Source: Artemia franciscana
Lineage: Eukaryota; Arthropoda; Branchiopoda; Anostraca; Artemiidae
DNA: 64,000 nt
Direction of reading: 5' to 3'
Assembly: GCF_032884065.1 (NCBI RefSeq)
Contig: NC_088872.1
Location: 3,844,001 to 3,908,000, forward strand
Positions 10,791-22,951 of the stretch are shown in pieces. The notes below the pieces were generated by a model. The model did not search any database, was not told where the DNA came from, and saw nothing but the letters and a program-made list of their open reading frames with translations. Both the position numbers and the translations under genes were made by a program. The number at the start of each line of letters is the position of its first letter. The first letter of the stretch is position 1.

Positions 10791-11873
10791 TAAGTTTTAA
10801 TATAAAACGAACAGATATAACACATATAAAACGAACTTTGTAACACATATAGAATACTAGTTCTTTGTAAAGCTTGATACAAATTGATTAAATATAAAAA
10901 TTTCACAATGTTTTTAAGATGCCATATTTTCTATTTTGTCAACATCGTAGGATGCTACGATAATGGTTTTAGTTCGACATACCAAGATGTCACTAGGTAT
11001 ACATTTGCCAGCGAGAAATCATCGCGGAGATCCTTTTTAGGGGGCTGTGGATCCAACCAAAGCCACGGTGGTGTCGATCAGCCTGAGTTATTATTAGTTT
11101 CAACAAATAGTTTGTTCACTATTAGTTGGTGGTTATTTGCCGTCTGAAGAGTTTCGAACTGATTTAGGACTGTTTTATTTATCTTGTCCGGTTCTGTTTT
11201 ATACTGGATTCTCATCACGATACGTTAGGCGTGGGTAAGGCTAATTATCATGTTCGTTAGTAAGCTAGTCAGAAACTGATTTTAGTGCTTATGGATCCTT
11301 AGAAAATCTTTTACTGGTGGCCCAGAAGAAAAAAGCTATGAGTTTGTAAAAACAAATCTTGTCTGAAGTGTCTTTTACATAAATAAAACGAATGCAAGTC
11401 AGTCTGCTCATTCGGTCGTCAAGAGGTTTGTGAGCATGCTTTTCGGAAAGTTTTAGGTGCTATTTTTTCCGAATATTAAAAGATTTAATTTAAATTCAAT
11501 TTCAAATCTGTAGCCCTGCTCACCTCCCATCTACACAAGGACTTGCTTTTTTTTGGCTGGTCCTGTTTAGATAACTGGACATCAAAGCCATAATTTTGAG
11601 TAGCAAATTACAGACAGAAGATTTGCACCTACTACTTGTTCCATTGATTCCAATAGACATACTAGTCGAATTTAAATAATTACACGACCCAATTTTTCAG
11701 TGACTGTAAACAAAGGGCAAGGGAAGTCACTGCAATCGTGTGTAATAGATTTGGAGAGTCCTCACATCTCAGACATACTACTGCATTTGGCCAATTGATG
11801 TCTGGGTAAAACCTTTTGATTTATTTACGTACACACAAGACGTAAAACTCAAAATATTGCATATTCGAAAGCA
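10791..11873. other. ~1.1 kb unique-looking segment shared by both arms
   Basis: Both arms carry this segment with about 3-4 percent difference in the part I aligned (11,160-11,440). The + strand frame at 10,884-11,147 (87 codons) is open in both arms, but its residue composition is not gene-like and I do not call it. A frame at about 11,590-11,815 that is open in the other arm is broken here. Confidence 0.4.
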
Positions 11874-12745
11874 TCAAACAGTTCGTGGTAACGAACTGTA
11901 GTAAGGAGCGACCCGGCTCAATAGTAACCTAAACTCTAAAAAATGGAATTTTGATACCAATAGTTACATCAAAAGAATCGCATTTTAATGCTGATTTCAA
12001 ATATACAAGTTTCATCAAAAGCTATACCCTTCAAAAGTTACGAGCCTGACAAAATTTGCCTCATTTTAGAAAATAGAAAACTTTTAGGGAGAAAATACCC
12101 CTTAAAAGTCATACAATCTTAACGAAAATCCAACCATCAGATTTAGCGTATCAAAAAACCTTATTGTAGAAGTTTCAAGCTCCTATCTACAAAAATGTGG
12201 AATTTCACATTTTTTGCCAGAAGACGGATCACGGATGCGTGTTTATTTGTTTTTTTTTCCCAGGGGTGACCGTATTGACTGAGCGGTCCTAGAATCTTGC
12301 GAGAGGGCTCATTCTAACGGAAATTAAAAGTTCTAGTGCCCTTTTTAAGTGACCAAAAAATTGGAGGGCACCTAGGCCCCCTCCCACGCTCATTTTTCCC
12401 CAAATTCACCAAATCAAAATTCTGAGATAGCCATTTTATTCACCATAGTCGAAAAACCTAATAACTATGTCTTTAGGGAGGACCTACTTCCCCGCAGTCC
12501 CCGTGGGAGGGGCTGTAAGTAGAAAACATTGACCTGTGTTTATATATAGTAATGGTTACTGGGAAGTATACAGACGTTTTCAGGGGGATTTTTTTGGTTT
12601 AGGGGGGAGTGTTGAGGGGGGGTACGTGGGAGGATATTTCCATGGATAGACTTCTCATGGCGGAAGAGAACTTCATTGAAGGGGGGCGCAGGATTTTCTA
12701 GCTTTATTTAAAAAAACAATGAAAAAATAAATATGAAAAGTTTTT
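11874..12745 (+). mobile_element. Family H hairpin-headed repeat, longest copy
   Basis: Same head as the 10,226 copy (hairpin 11,879-11,898) and the same internal landmarks. It continues past the CCCACGCTCATT block through a GC-richer stretch with CCCGCAGTCCCCGTGGG and GGGGGGAGTGTTGAGGGGGG. It runs directly into a family P palindrome at 12,750 and then the linker and a second palindrome. This arrangement suggests that H, P and linker are parts of one composite element of at least 1.6 kb. Other-arm copy: 34,191-35,062. Confidence 0.6.
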
Positions 12746-13531
12746 TCTACTGAAAGTAAGGAATAGCATTAAAACTTAAAATGAACAAAAATTATTACGC
12801 ATATGAGGGGTTTACCTCCTCCCTATACCCCACTCCTTACACTAAAGTATTTTTACTAATTTCAACTCTTTATTCTGCGGCCTTTGTGATTCGGAGGTCA
12901 TTCTTAAGGAATTGGAATAAAATCTAAGCTTTAGTGTAAAGAGCAAGGTATCGACGAGGGTTGAACCCCCTCATATACGCAATAAAAGCATACGAATATA
13001 GAAGTTCGTTACGTAAGTTAATTCGTAAGTTACGTATATCTTTTACCAATAAGAACGTTTGTAAGAAATTAAAAGTTCTAGTTGGTTTTTTAAGTAATCA
13101 AAAACTTGGAGGGCAGCTAGGCCTCCTCCTTCGCTTCTTTTTTCTCAAAATCTTACGATTAATTGCAATTAATTAATATGCAAATTTCGTTTTAATTATT
13201 TATGTGCGGAGAGCCAAGATCAAAACATGTATTAATTCAAAAACGTCCAAAAATTAAGTAAAAAAAAGTTTTTGTAATGGAACGTAAGGAGCGACATTAA
13301 CACTTAAAACGAACAGAAATTTCTCCGTATATGAAAGCGGCTTTTCCTCCTCAACACCCCGCTCCTTATGCTAAAGTTTCTTACTGTTTTAAAAAGTAGA
13401 GTTAAGAGAAAGGGTCAAAATTTAGCGTAAAGAGCGTGGCGTTGAGGAGGAAAAGCCCCATTCATATACGGAGTAATTTCTGTTCGTTATAAGTTTTAAT
13501 GTCACTCCTTATTTTCCGTTACATAAACTTG
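12746..13531 (+). repeat. Two family P palindromes joined by a linker; inner end of arm 1
   Basis: A variant palindrome (12,750-12,985; arms with TATGAGGGG and AAGGAATAGC) is followed by a ~290 bp linker (GTTACGTAAGTTAATTCG, GGAGGGCAGCTAGGCCTCC, GGAGAGCCAAGATC) and a standard palindrome (13,278-13,512). Homology to the other arm stops at about 13,531, where the other arm instead continues into a mirrored linker. Confidence 0.7.
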
Positions 13532-14779
13532 TTTTTTTATTTCATTTTTCCAAATAAAAAACCGGAATTAAAATAAACAAACTTCATTGTATTGTTTTAA
13601 TTTTTAATTTAGTGCGTCCTTGGATTTCCTTTCATTTAAGGTTGCAGTAACACGCAAAGGGTAAGCTGGTTGATTATCATAGGTAGCGTAATGGTATTGC
13701 ATTAAGTAAAGAGTGATGTGGGCACAATATATTTTTTATTTATTTGTTATTTATTTTTTATTCTACACCAAGGCACTTTATAAGAGAAGGAGTTGTCGTG
13801 AAAACTTTGAAAGGGGCTCATCTGAGTACCATTTTTAAGAGTCGGAGTGATGGAGGGCAGCTAGCCTCCCACCTCACGACCAATTTTCACGAAATGCATC
13901 CGAAATAAGTTTGAGATAGCCATTGGTACAAAAACAATGCAAGGATTACATAATAAGGGCTTTAGGGTTGACACAACACCCCGAGTCAACGAGCAAGGGG
14001 TGTAACTGATGCCCCAAGGGTTTTAAGGAATGGGTGGTTTTTTGAACTTTGGAGGAAGCTCATTTGATTGGAAATTTAAAGTTCTTGTTCACTTTTAAGA
14101 GTCAAAAATGAGAGGAAAAAGAAGAGTCGAAAGGGTATTCGCAAGAAATGCAATGGTTAATATCAGAAATCTGAAGACTTAGTTCTCCAATTTATTCAAT
14201 TGCTGCTTCATTTTTTTGATTGAATGAAATTTTCTTTTATTTCTCGGTTGTTCGTTAGTATCCCGTGATGTCAGTTCGTATTTGTTTAGATTTTGTTCAA
14301 ATGGTGGATATTGGCGATTAACTCATTTTTTGTTGTTGTTAGGTATTTGATTTTGATTCTTTAAATTTTTGGTCTTTTATTGAACTTTATTTTTTTTCGT
14401 TTTTTTCATTGTTTTTTTTTTGTACTTTCCTTGTTTGTTTTTTAGTTTTTGGTTTTTCCTTGACCTTATTATTATGTTCGCGCTGAAGAAGAGAGGTGGT
14501 TGTTCTCTCGAAATATGCGCTTTCTGTGTTTTCTTCAGCACTTTCATTTGGTTTTTATAAACCCTATTTTTGACCGTTTTCTTTCTCTGTGTAATGACAG
14601 GCCAATGTGGTTTAAAAGATTATATTCTAAGGACGCTATATTTGAGATTTCTGGGCATGTTGTTGGGGATGTTCTTTTGAACAAAAATAAAATATACAAT
14701 CATTTTTGACTCTTAAAAAGGGCACTAGAACTTTAATTTCTAATCAAATTAGTTTCTTAAAATATCAATGATATTACTA
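13532..14779. other. Unassigned DNA with a ~50 bp inverted repeat
   Basis: TTTGATTGGAAATTTAAAGTTC..TTTTAAGAGTCAAAAATG (14,060-14,115) returns inverted at 14,700-14,752. This suggests an old foldback-type insertion of about 0.7-1 kb. A diverged GGAGGGCAGCTAGCCTCCC block at 13,855 is related to the family P/H linker. No gene was recognised; the 69-codon frame at 14,500 overlaps a hairpin and is not called. Confidence 0.4.
14480..14520 (+). other. Compact hairpin with a hammerhead-like core
   Basis: GCGC (14,480-14,483) pairs with GCGC (14,517-14,520). Inside are CTGAAGA (14,483-14,489), a GAGAG/CTCTC stem with a 9-base loop, and GAAA (14,510-14,513). CTGANGA..GAAA is the conserved core of hammerhead ribozymes, but one extra A sits between the core and the stem, and no cleavage-site context was confirmed. 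Similar TGAAGA..CGAAA hairpins occur in Penelope-like and other retroelements. Confidence 0.25.
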
Positions 14780-16287
14780 ACCATGATAAAGCAGCGCTGC
14801 CAATGATATTGCTAATATATCCTTTTGATTACTGTGTGCATATAGTTTATTCGTTTAAGTGAGACTCCCCCTAAATGTTCTCTAAAACTTTCAGCTTATT
14901 AGCCTTAGTGTCTTTAATTACAGTAACCGTAGGAGTGGTTTCAAAAGTATACACAAAGTGTCTTCTGGCCAGTTCATAATTGGCCACAAATTAACGTAGA
15001 AGACCTAACCTAGTAATGTAAACTGTTATTGTGATATTGCTTTGTTACACTTTTGACAATCTACATGATCATAGTTTGCTTTGATGTAGTTCAAGATACC
15101 CCTAAATATTCCTTGAAAGCTTCACCTTAATACCCTTAACTTGTGTAGTAGCAATAGTTTTAGTAACAGTAGTAGCATTACTAGCAGTATACACACAGCA
15201 TCTTTGGTTTTCTTCAACATCTCCTTCAACATACGATGAAATTTTCAGTCTGATCAACCATCAACCATTCTTGATGTATTGCTAATACGCCTTCTTGACC
15301 CCTATATAGTCCTCCTATAGTAGTATAGGAGGTACCCCTATAGTACCCCCATAGTAGTAGCCCTCCTGACTACCTATGTGGGCAAAGAACGTTTCGGTTT
15401 AGTTGAATACAGTTTCGATATTTCCCAAAAATTCAACTTAATTTCCCTTAGCTGTAGTACTTATAGCAGCAGCAGTAGTAATAGTAGTAGAACTAATAGT
15501 AGTAGTCTTAGCTTTAGTAAGAATGGTAGTAGCAGCCGTTATAATAACAATAGCAGTAGAAGTAATTATAGAAGTAGAAGCAGTAGTATTACGATGCAAA
15601 TATTGTTTTTTGGTTAGTTCAGTATCCACGACAACAAGCGTTATAGGTTTCAATTTCACACACCCCTTCCCTTTGACAACCTGCATACGGATGGCACGTC
15701 GTGATTTAGTTTACCTTCTCTTCTCTGAAAACTCCTCTAAAAATCTCACCTTTATACCCTTAGGAATAGTTTTAGTAGTAATAACAGCAGCAGTATTAAT
15801 ACCCAACTTAATGTAATTAGCCATTGCTATGACTTTGCCAATATGTCCTTTTGATAACCTGTATAGGCTAGTTGTATACTCTTTGAGTTGCCATGGTAGT
15901 AGGAGTAGTAGCTGCAGTGTTAGTGTGGTTTTAGTAGTAACAGTAACAGCAGTAGCAGAAATATTAATAGCGATATTAGCAGGTACATCCTGCCTTTTGG
16001 TTACTTAAACATGGCTTTCATGACGCCCCAGAAGTTTCACCTTGACACGGTAATCCACTTCAACAATATTATTGATGTGTGACACCCTTTTGACACCCTT
16101 TTGACGCCTTTTTCATCTTAGTACTATAAGCCTTGCAAGTTGTTTCAACTGAAGTAGTAGTTGAAGTAGTTTAGTTGCAGTAGTAGTAATACTAACAGTA
16201 GCAGTGTTAGTAGTGACATACAAATATTACCTTTTTGTCAATCAATATTTCCCTTTAAGTCCTCTTGAATGTTCCAACTTAATACCC
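14780..16287 (+). repeat. Degenerate tandem array with trinucleotide-rich cores
   Basis: A recurring order is seen. First, a phrase like GCCAATATGTCCTTTTGATAACC (variants at 14,800, 15,045, 15,285, 15,830, 16,075). Next, about 60-90 bp later, CACCTTAATACCCTTA (15,125; variants 14,900, 15,440, 15,745, 16,040, 16,275). Last, a GTA/AGC-rich stretch such as TAGCAGCAGCAGTAGTAATAG. Units are ~150-300 bp and poorly conserved. Open frames here only reflect the trinucleotide bias. Confidence 0.5.
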
Positions 16288-16835
16288 AAATCAAACAGTT
16301 CGTGGTAAGGAACTGTAGTAAGGAGCGACCCGGCTCAATAATAACCAAAACCCTAAAAACCCGATTTTGATACCAATAGGTACATCAAAATATTCCCATT
16401 TTAATGCTGATTTTAAATATATAAGTTTCATCAAGTTTAGTCTTATCCATCAAAAGTTAGGTTCCTGAGAAAATGTACCTTATTTTCGAAAATAGGGGGA
16501 TTCAGCGCATCAGACAACCCTACTGTAAAAGTTTCAAGCTTCTATCTACAAAAATTTAGAACTTTGTATTTTTGCCAGAATACGGATGAGTCTTTTTTTT
16601 ATTTTTTGAGGGGTAATCGTTTCGACACAGTGGCTCTAGAATGTTGCGAGAGGGCTCATTCTAACGGATATGAAAAGTTCTCTTGCTCTTTTTAAATGAC
16701 CAAAAAATTGGAGGGCACCTAGGCCCCCTCCCATGCTAATTATTTTCCCAAAGTCACCAGATCAAAATTATGAGATAGCCATTTTATTCAACATAGTCGA
16801 AAAATCTTATAAATATATCTTTGGGGACGACTTAC
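16288..16835 (+). mobile_element. Family H hairpin-headed repeat, copy with short body
   Basis: Hairpin at 16,296-16,315 with one mismatch, then GTAAGGAGCGACCCGGCTC and the usual body landmarks, with a ~50 bp internal deletion around the AAAATAGGGGGATTCAGCG junction. It abuts the LINE fragment at about 16,835. Confidence 0.6.
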
Positions 16836-16839
16836 GAGA

Positions 16840-17127
16840 TGGTTAAATTCATAAGAACGGCAGGGTTAGGATTAGGGAGGTTTAACATTGGGGGGTTTAA
16901 CATTTCATGAAAATGTTGTTTCCACCTCTCTCTTATTCCTGTTGCTTCGTTGATGGGAATCCTATCCTTATCCGGGAGTATATTTGTTAGTGTAGTTTTG
17001 CGCTTCGATAGCTCTCGTATTCTTATGTACACGGCATGAGTACTGCCTTTCCGGAAGTCGAGCTCACATTGGTGACATTTGTTATGAATGTACGTGGTTA
17101 GAGCGCGTTTGGTCTTCTTTTCTCTTA
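16840..17127 (-). mobile_element. LINE ORF2 fragment (3' part of a split copy)
   Basis: The - strand reads LREKKTKRALTTYIHNKC, HQCELDFRKGSTHAVYIR, IRELSKRKTTLTNILPDKD and GIRERWKQHFHEMLNP. This is the style of the linker between endonuclease and reverse transcriptase in non-LTR retrotransposons (R..I..RW..HF..ML). It continues the fragment at 25,378-25,038: deleting the intervening 7.9 kb and one TTA brings LREKKTKR next to the upstream part. No RT domain remains here; family H abuts its downstream side. Confidence 0.6.
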
Positions 17128-17343
17128 GAGCGTGTTCCAGCTGAGACAAAAAGTAACTAAAAGTTACGGAAAAGTTACTAAAAGTAACTTTTTCCGTTCC
17201 AGCTGAGGCTATTTAGCAGCTGGAACGACAGAAAAGTTACTTCAAAGTAACTTTTTCAGTAACTTTTGCTAAAGATAGTTAACGAGCATCTTTAGTTAAG
17301 TAACTTAACATCATTATCATCACTACAATAATATAAAACTTTT

Positions 17344-17476
17344 ATGATGGCTAACAAACAAAAGTTTGAAGACTATGAGCCTTTATGCAGTGAAGAGAAT
17401 GGAACTGCAATTGTTCAAAGAACCAGTGATGGTAAACAATCTTATTTTGACCTTAAAATGATTTTTAATAAAAAAT
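17344..17476 (+). CDS. Possible first exon, unknown protein, inside the insertion
   Basis: From ATGATGGCTAAC the frame reads MMANKQKFEDYEPLCSEENG, then TAIVQRTSDGKQSYFDLKM and IFNKKFIG. It can leave at a donor-like TTG|GTAAAG; without splicing it stops after KVQVLM. It lies ~200 bp inside the left inverted end, the usual place for a transposon gene to start. The composition looks coding, but I recognise no domain. It could be the DNA-binding (Myb-like) partner protein of a Harbinger element, but nothing in the residues proves it. Confidence 0.25.
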
Positions 17477-18570
17477 TCATTGGTAAAGTTCAAGTATTAA
17501 TGTGATCTGCTGGGCATATCTAGAGAAGCTTGGTTGAATAGTTTGTTGGGGGGTGAAGTCTTCAGGTTTTGCTTTAGGAAGCTTCTAATTAAATTGCTGT
17601 AATCCTTGGACAGATGCTAGCCTATCCAAAGTCAGTGGTAAATTGTTTTGTAGAGATGGCATAGCCTAGAGTGAGTAATAGGTCCAATTGTCCAGAAAAA
17701 AATGTATATAGTTCAAAGAAAGCTTAGTTCAATCCCACTTGACATAAAGAAACACTGTGTTACTCTGGAAGCTGATTTAAAACATTCAATGATTATTACT
17801 TAAGCTAGCCTTGGCTAGATTGAATCCTGTAATTCATTGAAGTGCTTCAAAAAGCTTTGCAGTTTATTGGTAGCCTGTAACAACTTTTTAATATTAATTT
17901 ATAGATACATATTAGCCCTCCTAGCAAAGTTTCTTGTAGGCTACTCCAGGCTTGAAAACCTAAGCTTAAGAGTTTAAGGCCTGGTGTTGCTGTTATTTTG
18001 GTCAGGATAAGGGTCAATGGTGTGACTCTGTAAGCTTAGCCACAGTACACCTAGCTATAATGATTAGCCTACCTAGAGAAATTTAGAGGAAAAACTTAAG
18101 AAGAATCAAATGTTTTTTGCACTCAAATGAAGAATCAATGTTTTGTAACATTCCCAGCTACAGACATTGAATCAGGATATCACTTGCTGTGCAATGCTGA
18201 CCATTGGTCAGCATACAATTTTTTTCTTTTTTAAGTAGGCCTAACTTCTTGCTACATTAGAAAATAGGGTCAAAACTAGTAGGCTATGCAATTATGCAAA
18301 ATAATGTGAAACTCAAACCCTCATGTATTGCTATCAAAATAGGAATTGAGAAGAATTGTATACATCAATGCATAACAAAAAATCTAAGCTATGCATCAAT
18401 ATGGTTGTTAGGTAATTGTGTGTTATTCAGAACACACTCAATAAGTAAAGTTAGGTCCTTTTGTGAAACAAACTATGATGCAATTACATTTAAATTAATA
18501 TTTATATATAGAGGTGGTTAGGTTAGGTATTTAATATAATGCACCCCCCCCCTTCCCCTACTGTGCAAAT

Positions 18571-19048
18571 AAGGTTTTGGAAATTAGGCTAAGAGATTGG
18601 TTAGATAAAGAGGAAATACTAAATCCAGTACAAGTGGGATTCAGATTGACATTCAGCACTATTGACCGTATTTTTACTTTGGAAATATTGAGATGGAAAA
18701 ATGGTTGGCTATTTGTATCTTTTTAGACCTGAGAAGTGCTTTTGATTCAGTAAATAGGAGGTTGTTAATTGAAAGCCTGTTAGAAATAGGCTTGCTGTCT
18801 TGTTTTGTAGCAATAATAGCAGCTATGTATAGGAGGGTGAAGTTTGTTGTAAAGGTGATGGGGAAGTTTTCTAGACTAGTTATGTCTCATTTGGGTGTGA
18901 AACAAGGATGTACTTTATCCCCAAAGCTTTTCTCCTTGTTTGTTAATGATTTAGACAGTTTTATGAAAAAATAATGGTGCCCCATTTGTATCTTTGGATT
19001 GGTTCAGGCTATCATGTATATTATTTGTAGATGATATAGTAGTAGTGG
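18571..19048 (+). mobile_element. LINE reverse-transcriptase fragment, nested in the insertion
   Basis: Three frames in sequence carry non-LTR reverse-transcriptase motifs. The first is EEILNPVQVGFRLTFSTIDR followed by IFTLEILR. After a frameshift near 18,690 comes FLDLRSAFDSVNRRLLIESL with GVKQGCTLSPKLFSLFVNDL. After another shift comes LFVDDIVVV, the YxDD-equivalent box. The copy is cut at about 19,049, where a family P/linker repeat is inserted. At least two frameshifts and loss of the thumb and tail mean it is dead. CpG is almost absent from it. Confidence 0.75.
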
Positions 19049-19750
19049 TGGTAATTTCAACTATTTATTCCACAGCCTTTCTGATTCAGGGGTCATTCTT
19101 AAAGAATTGGGACAAAACTTAAGATTTTGTTTAAAAGGCAAGGTATTGACAAGGGGACAAACCCCTTCATATACATAATAAAAAAATATAAGAGTATAAA
19201 AGTTTGTTATGTAAGTTAATTCTTAAGTTATGTATATTTTTTACTAATAAAAACATTTGTTAAAAATTAAAAGTTCTAGTTGCCTTTTTATGTAACCAAA
19301 AAATTGGAGGGCAACTAGGCCTCCTTCCCCACCCCTTATTTCTCAAAATTATCTGATCAAAACTAAGAGAAAGCCATTTAGCCAAAAAAATTAATATGCA
19401 AATTTCATTTTAATAATTTATGTGTGGAGAGCCAAAATCAAAAATGCATTAATTCAAAAATATTCAGAAATTCAATAAAAAAAACTAGTTTTTTAAACTG
19501 AAAGTAAGGAGCAATATTAAAACTTAAAACAAACAGAAATTACTCTGTATATGAAATGGGTTGTTCCCTCTGCAATTCCTTGCTCTTTATGCTAAAGTTT
19601 GATTCTTTGCCACAATTCTACTTTTTAAAACAATTAAAAACTTTAGCATAAAGAGTGAGGGATTGCAGAGGGGACAACCCATTTCATATACGGAGTAACT
19701 TCTGTTCATTTTAAGTTTTAATATTGCTCCTCACTTTCAGTTTAAGAAAC
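19049..19750 (+). repeat. CpG-decayed linker plus family P palindrome
   Basis: Starts with half of a variant palindrome (ACTATTTATTCCACAGCC..AAGGCAAGGTATTGAC). The linker follows (GTTATGTAAGTTAATTC, GGAGGGCAACTAGGCCTCC, GGAGAGCCAAAATC), then a full palindrome (19,497-19,745). Where other copies have CG this one mostly has TG or CA (for example CTTTATGCTAAAG for CTTTACGCTAAAG). Some changes differ between the two arms, so decay continued after insertion. Confidence 0.75.
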
Positions 19751-22700
19751 TAGTTTTTTTTATTTAATCTTTGTTTAGGGATTAAGCATAGGGAATCATG
19801 TTTGAGGAGTTAGCTTGGTAAGAGTTTATTTATGGGTGTTTCTGAATTCATAAAGTGTTTGAAAGTCTGTTTGCTTGTTTAAGTTGTTTGCAAGTTTGTT
19901 TGCTTTTTTAAGTTGTTTGGAATTAGGTGCTTGTATAAAGTTGCATGTGTTTGCTATGGCCTGCAGGCTTTTTTGCAAATAAATCTTATCTATGACATTT
20001 TGCCTTTTTTTTATCAAATAAATATAATACAGAATTTGTAGAACAGACAGAGAAGTTGAACAAATAGGCAGAACAATAAATGTGTTTTTATTCCCTTCAC
20101 TGCCTGTGTCAATAGAAAAGCCAGGGATTTACTGTTTTCATTCCCTGGAAATTAGTCTTATACCTGGTTCCAAAATTGAGATTGAATTTGTCAAAGCTTG
20201 GAGGTTTATTCCTCCTGTCTGTTTAAAGAAAACAGATGCATAATTGAAGTTTTGTTCATTTCTATCTTACATTTCATGGGCATCCATGGTATTTCTTCCT
20301 TTATTAATCTGTCTTGTTTTTTTCTGCAGGATTTTTTTTTTTTCTCATTTTTAGAAAGATACAAATTTTTATTTACAAATTACTTATACTAGAAGCACAT
20401 TTTCAAGACTTTGACCTAACTTAGGATCCCTTGTTCTAAAGGCATGATTGAATTTCTTGAAGCTAGAAATTTCTTTTGTGGCAAATTCAATGGTAAATAT
20501 TTAGTTCACCCTTTTTGCAACTTAATAGTGGTAAAATAGGTAAGATTGTAAATTTTTAGTGACTGCAACATCTTTCACCCATTGCTAATTGCAGTAGAAA
20601 GGAAAGCCCCTGGTAAGAACCCCCAAAGAATTATTTCAGATTATTTTAAAAAGGCTTTACTACCCATAAAGCTGGCATAACTGTAGAAGGGGCTTCTCAG
20701 GAATTAATGACTTTAAAAGCTATACATTATGCATAAAAATGCACATTTTTATGCAGAAAGGCAGCAAGTTATTTATTACTAATCAACTACAGCAGGTATA
20801 TCTATTGCTTTCTTTAACCATCAATAAAGATAAAATGCATGCTGAAAACTGAATGCTCTTTGGAAACTTTCTTTAGACACACTAATTGTGAGATGGATAT
20901 CAACAAAATTCCAACAGGGTTTGTATTTACTTAAGATTTACAAACAAGCATATTGAATGCTTAATTTTGTGATATCCTAATCTCTAAACAGTAAACTAGA
21001 TTCCTTACATTTCCTAATAGTTTTCCACCAGCTCATTTCAGCAAAATCATTTGTAATGACAATACACCCTTTGCTTGGGTGGCCTGGCCTCTCCAAAATG
21101 AAAGACAACTGCTAGTAGGCTAAGCTAGTTCTGCTTGAAATTTGCTATATGAGTTAAGGTATTACTGAGATGGACTATTTTTTGCCGCATTTTTAACTGG
21201 ATTATGAAGCCCATCTCTAAGTTGAACAAAAGATGAATTTTATCCACCTTTTGTTGGTTTCACAAGGATTTTAGTTGAACTTGAATCCTTGTGAAAATGG
21301 CCCCTAAGAAACTTTTATAAGATACTAAAAACTTCAGGGTGAAAAATGAGTTATTAAGGAGGGGGAAGCTACCCTCATTTATGAATCATTTAAAAATTTA
21401 CTGTAGCTACTAGCCCCTGACAAATCTTGGAAACACAAACTTTAGATGTCAAGTATAATAAAACAAAGATGTTATTATCCTTGACATTGCAAGTTACTCA
21501 GAATTACAATGGACACCACCAAATTAAGCATTTATGTTTGCACTAATTTGTTGTAAATTCAGAAAAGCAAGTTAATGTTTACATTCCATCAGAAATTTGT
21601 AATTTTGCAACAAGCCAACAACTGCATCCATAACCAAAATGATAAGATGCTTATCAATGCATTTCTGAGGAAAAAAAAATATTTGATGGGAGAATTTTCT
21701 GCAGGAAAAATTCTCCACAAAGAGGAAATTCTAGCTAGGAAAAGTTATGTAATTTGATTTCCCCTCCACAATACTCTGCTCTTTATGCTACAGTTTGACC
21801 TTTTGTCTTAATTCTTTAACTCTTGAAACACAAGGGCCATTTAAATAAAATCAGAAACTTTTAAGTCTTTAATATGTAATATAAGTTTATATGTAATATA
21901 AAGAAATAAGAAATTATTGGCTTTGAGTGAAACTAATGTTACCAGATAGTACACGAGGAATTGGGCAACATCATTCTTTTCCAAATTGGGTTTTGTTTAA
22001 AATAATATGTATTTTTCAAGAAAATCCTGACATTATGGGAATGATGGGAACCATTTTTGGAATTAACATATCAAATAGCATGAAACTTGGCAAAATACTT
22101 TACGGAATTTTCAAAACTGTAATTTTGGAGGCCAATGTTATCTATGAGTAAATTTATTAATGCCAAACCTGAAAAATTAATTCCAAGAAATTAGAAGTTT
22201 ATTCTACAAAGACAGTGATAGGTGATGTACCTTATATGATTATTTCTGCTATTTAACCAACATTCTTTCTTGGGGAAAAAGAAAATGACTAAATGAAAAC
22301 CATAAAATAGCCTAAACTCAAAAACATAGTCAAATAAAGAATATTTCTGCTATTTAACCAGCAAAACAAAATTAGCTAAATAGAAAGCATAAAACAGACC
22401 ATAGCCAAAAGCCAGGAAGCAAAAAGAGACTTGTTAGTTGTACAGGCTGTCAGGTATTTAGTCAAAATGTTCCTATTGGGTTAGTTGGTCTATACATATG
22501 GTAAACTTTTTCTTCAAATGTGCACATCAAAATAAAGACTCACAATGATTGTATACAAGATGACATCTTTGTATACAAGATGATGAATAACATCATAATC
22601 GCAGGTTACAACAATAAATGACTTTGTAGCAAAACAAAATAATGTATTTTTAAATAAAATCAGAATCCTTTTTTCTTGGTCCTAAAAAACTGTTTCTATG

Positions 22701-22951
22701 TAATAAAAAAAATTACAAATTATTAGTCAACATAATACTTGTCTCCACTCCAACATTCATTTGTACATATACCCCACAATAGAGAAAATGGGGTAGCTAA
22801 GTAGTAATGCTATTTGGCAGTTGCTGCTAAAGTGTCAGCAGCTTTTGGAATTCTATTTAATTATGCTATTGGCAGCTTTGGAACTTTGTCCATACCTGAA
22901 TATACAAGATTGTGTCTAGAAAAATAATAACTTGCAAGATTAAATTGAATA
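19751..22951. other. CpG-poor interior of the insertion, no recognised gene
   Basis: AT-rich DNA with almost no CG dinucleotides. Visible items are a 13-bp inverted repeat TTTCACAAGGATT/AATCCTTGTGAAA (21,258-21,296), a short duplication TTGTATACAAGATGA (22,549-22,580) and a family P fragment at 21,745-21,835. Several frames of 60-75 codons exist but none shows a domain. Confidence 0.5.
21745..21835. repeat. Fragment of family P, CpG-decayed
   Basis: TTTCCCCTCCACAATACTCTGCTC, then TTTATGCTACAGTTTGACC and TTAATTCT, corresponds to the centre-left part of a palindrome (CCTC.TCAACGCCCCGCTC in intact copies), with every CG replaced. Confidence 0.55.

Noticed and set aside
10884-11147. 87-codon frame, also open in the other arm (36,045-35,782)
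   Set aside because: The two arms are nearly identical, so conservation is uninformative. Composition is not gene-like and no domain or splice context is visible.
11083-11217. Opposite-strand frame MRIQYKTEPDKINKT..FVETNNNSG in both arms
   Set aside because: Short (45 codons), no recognised family, and arm identity alone does not show constraint.
15378-15816. Overlapping Ser/Thr/Val-rich frames on both strands
   Set aside because: They are translations of GTA/AGC trinucleotide repeats.
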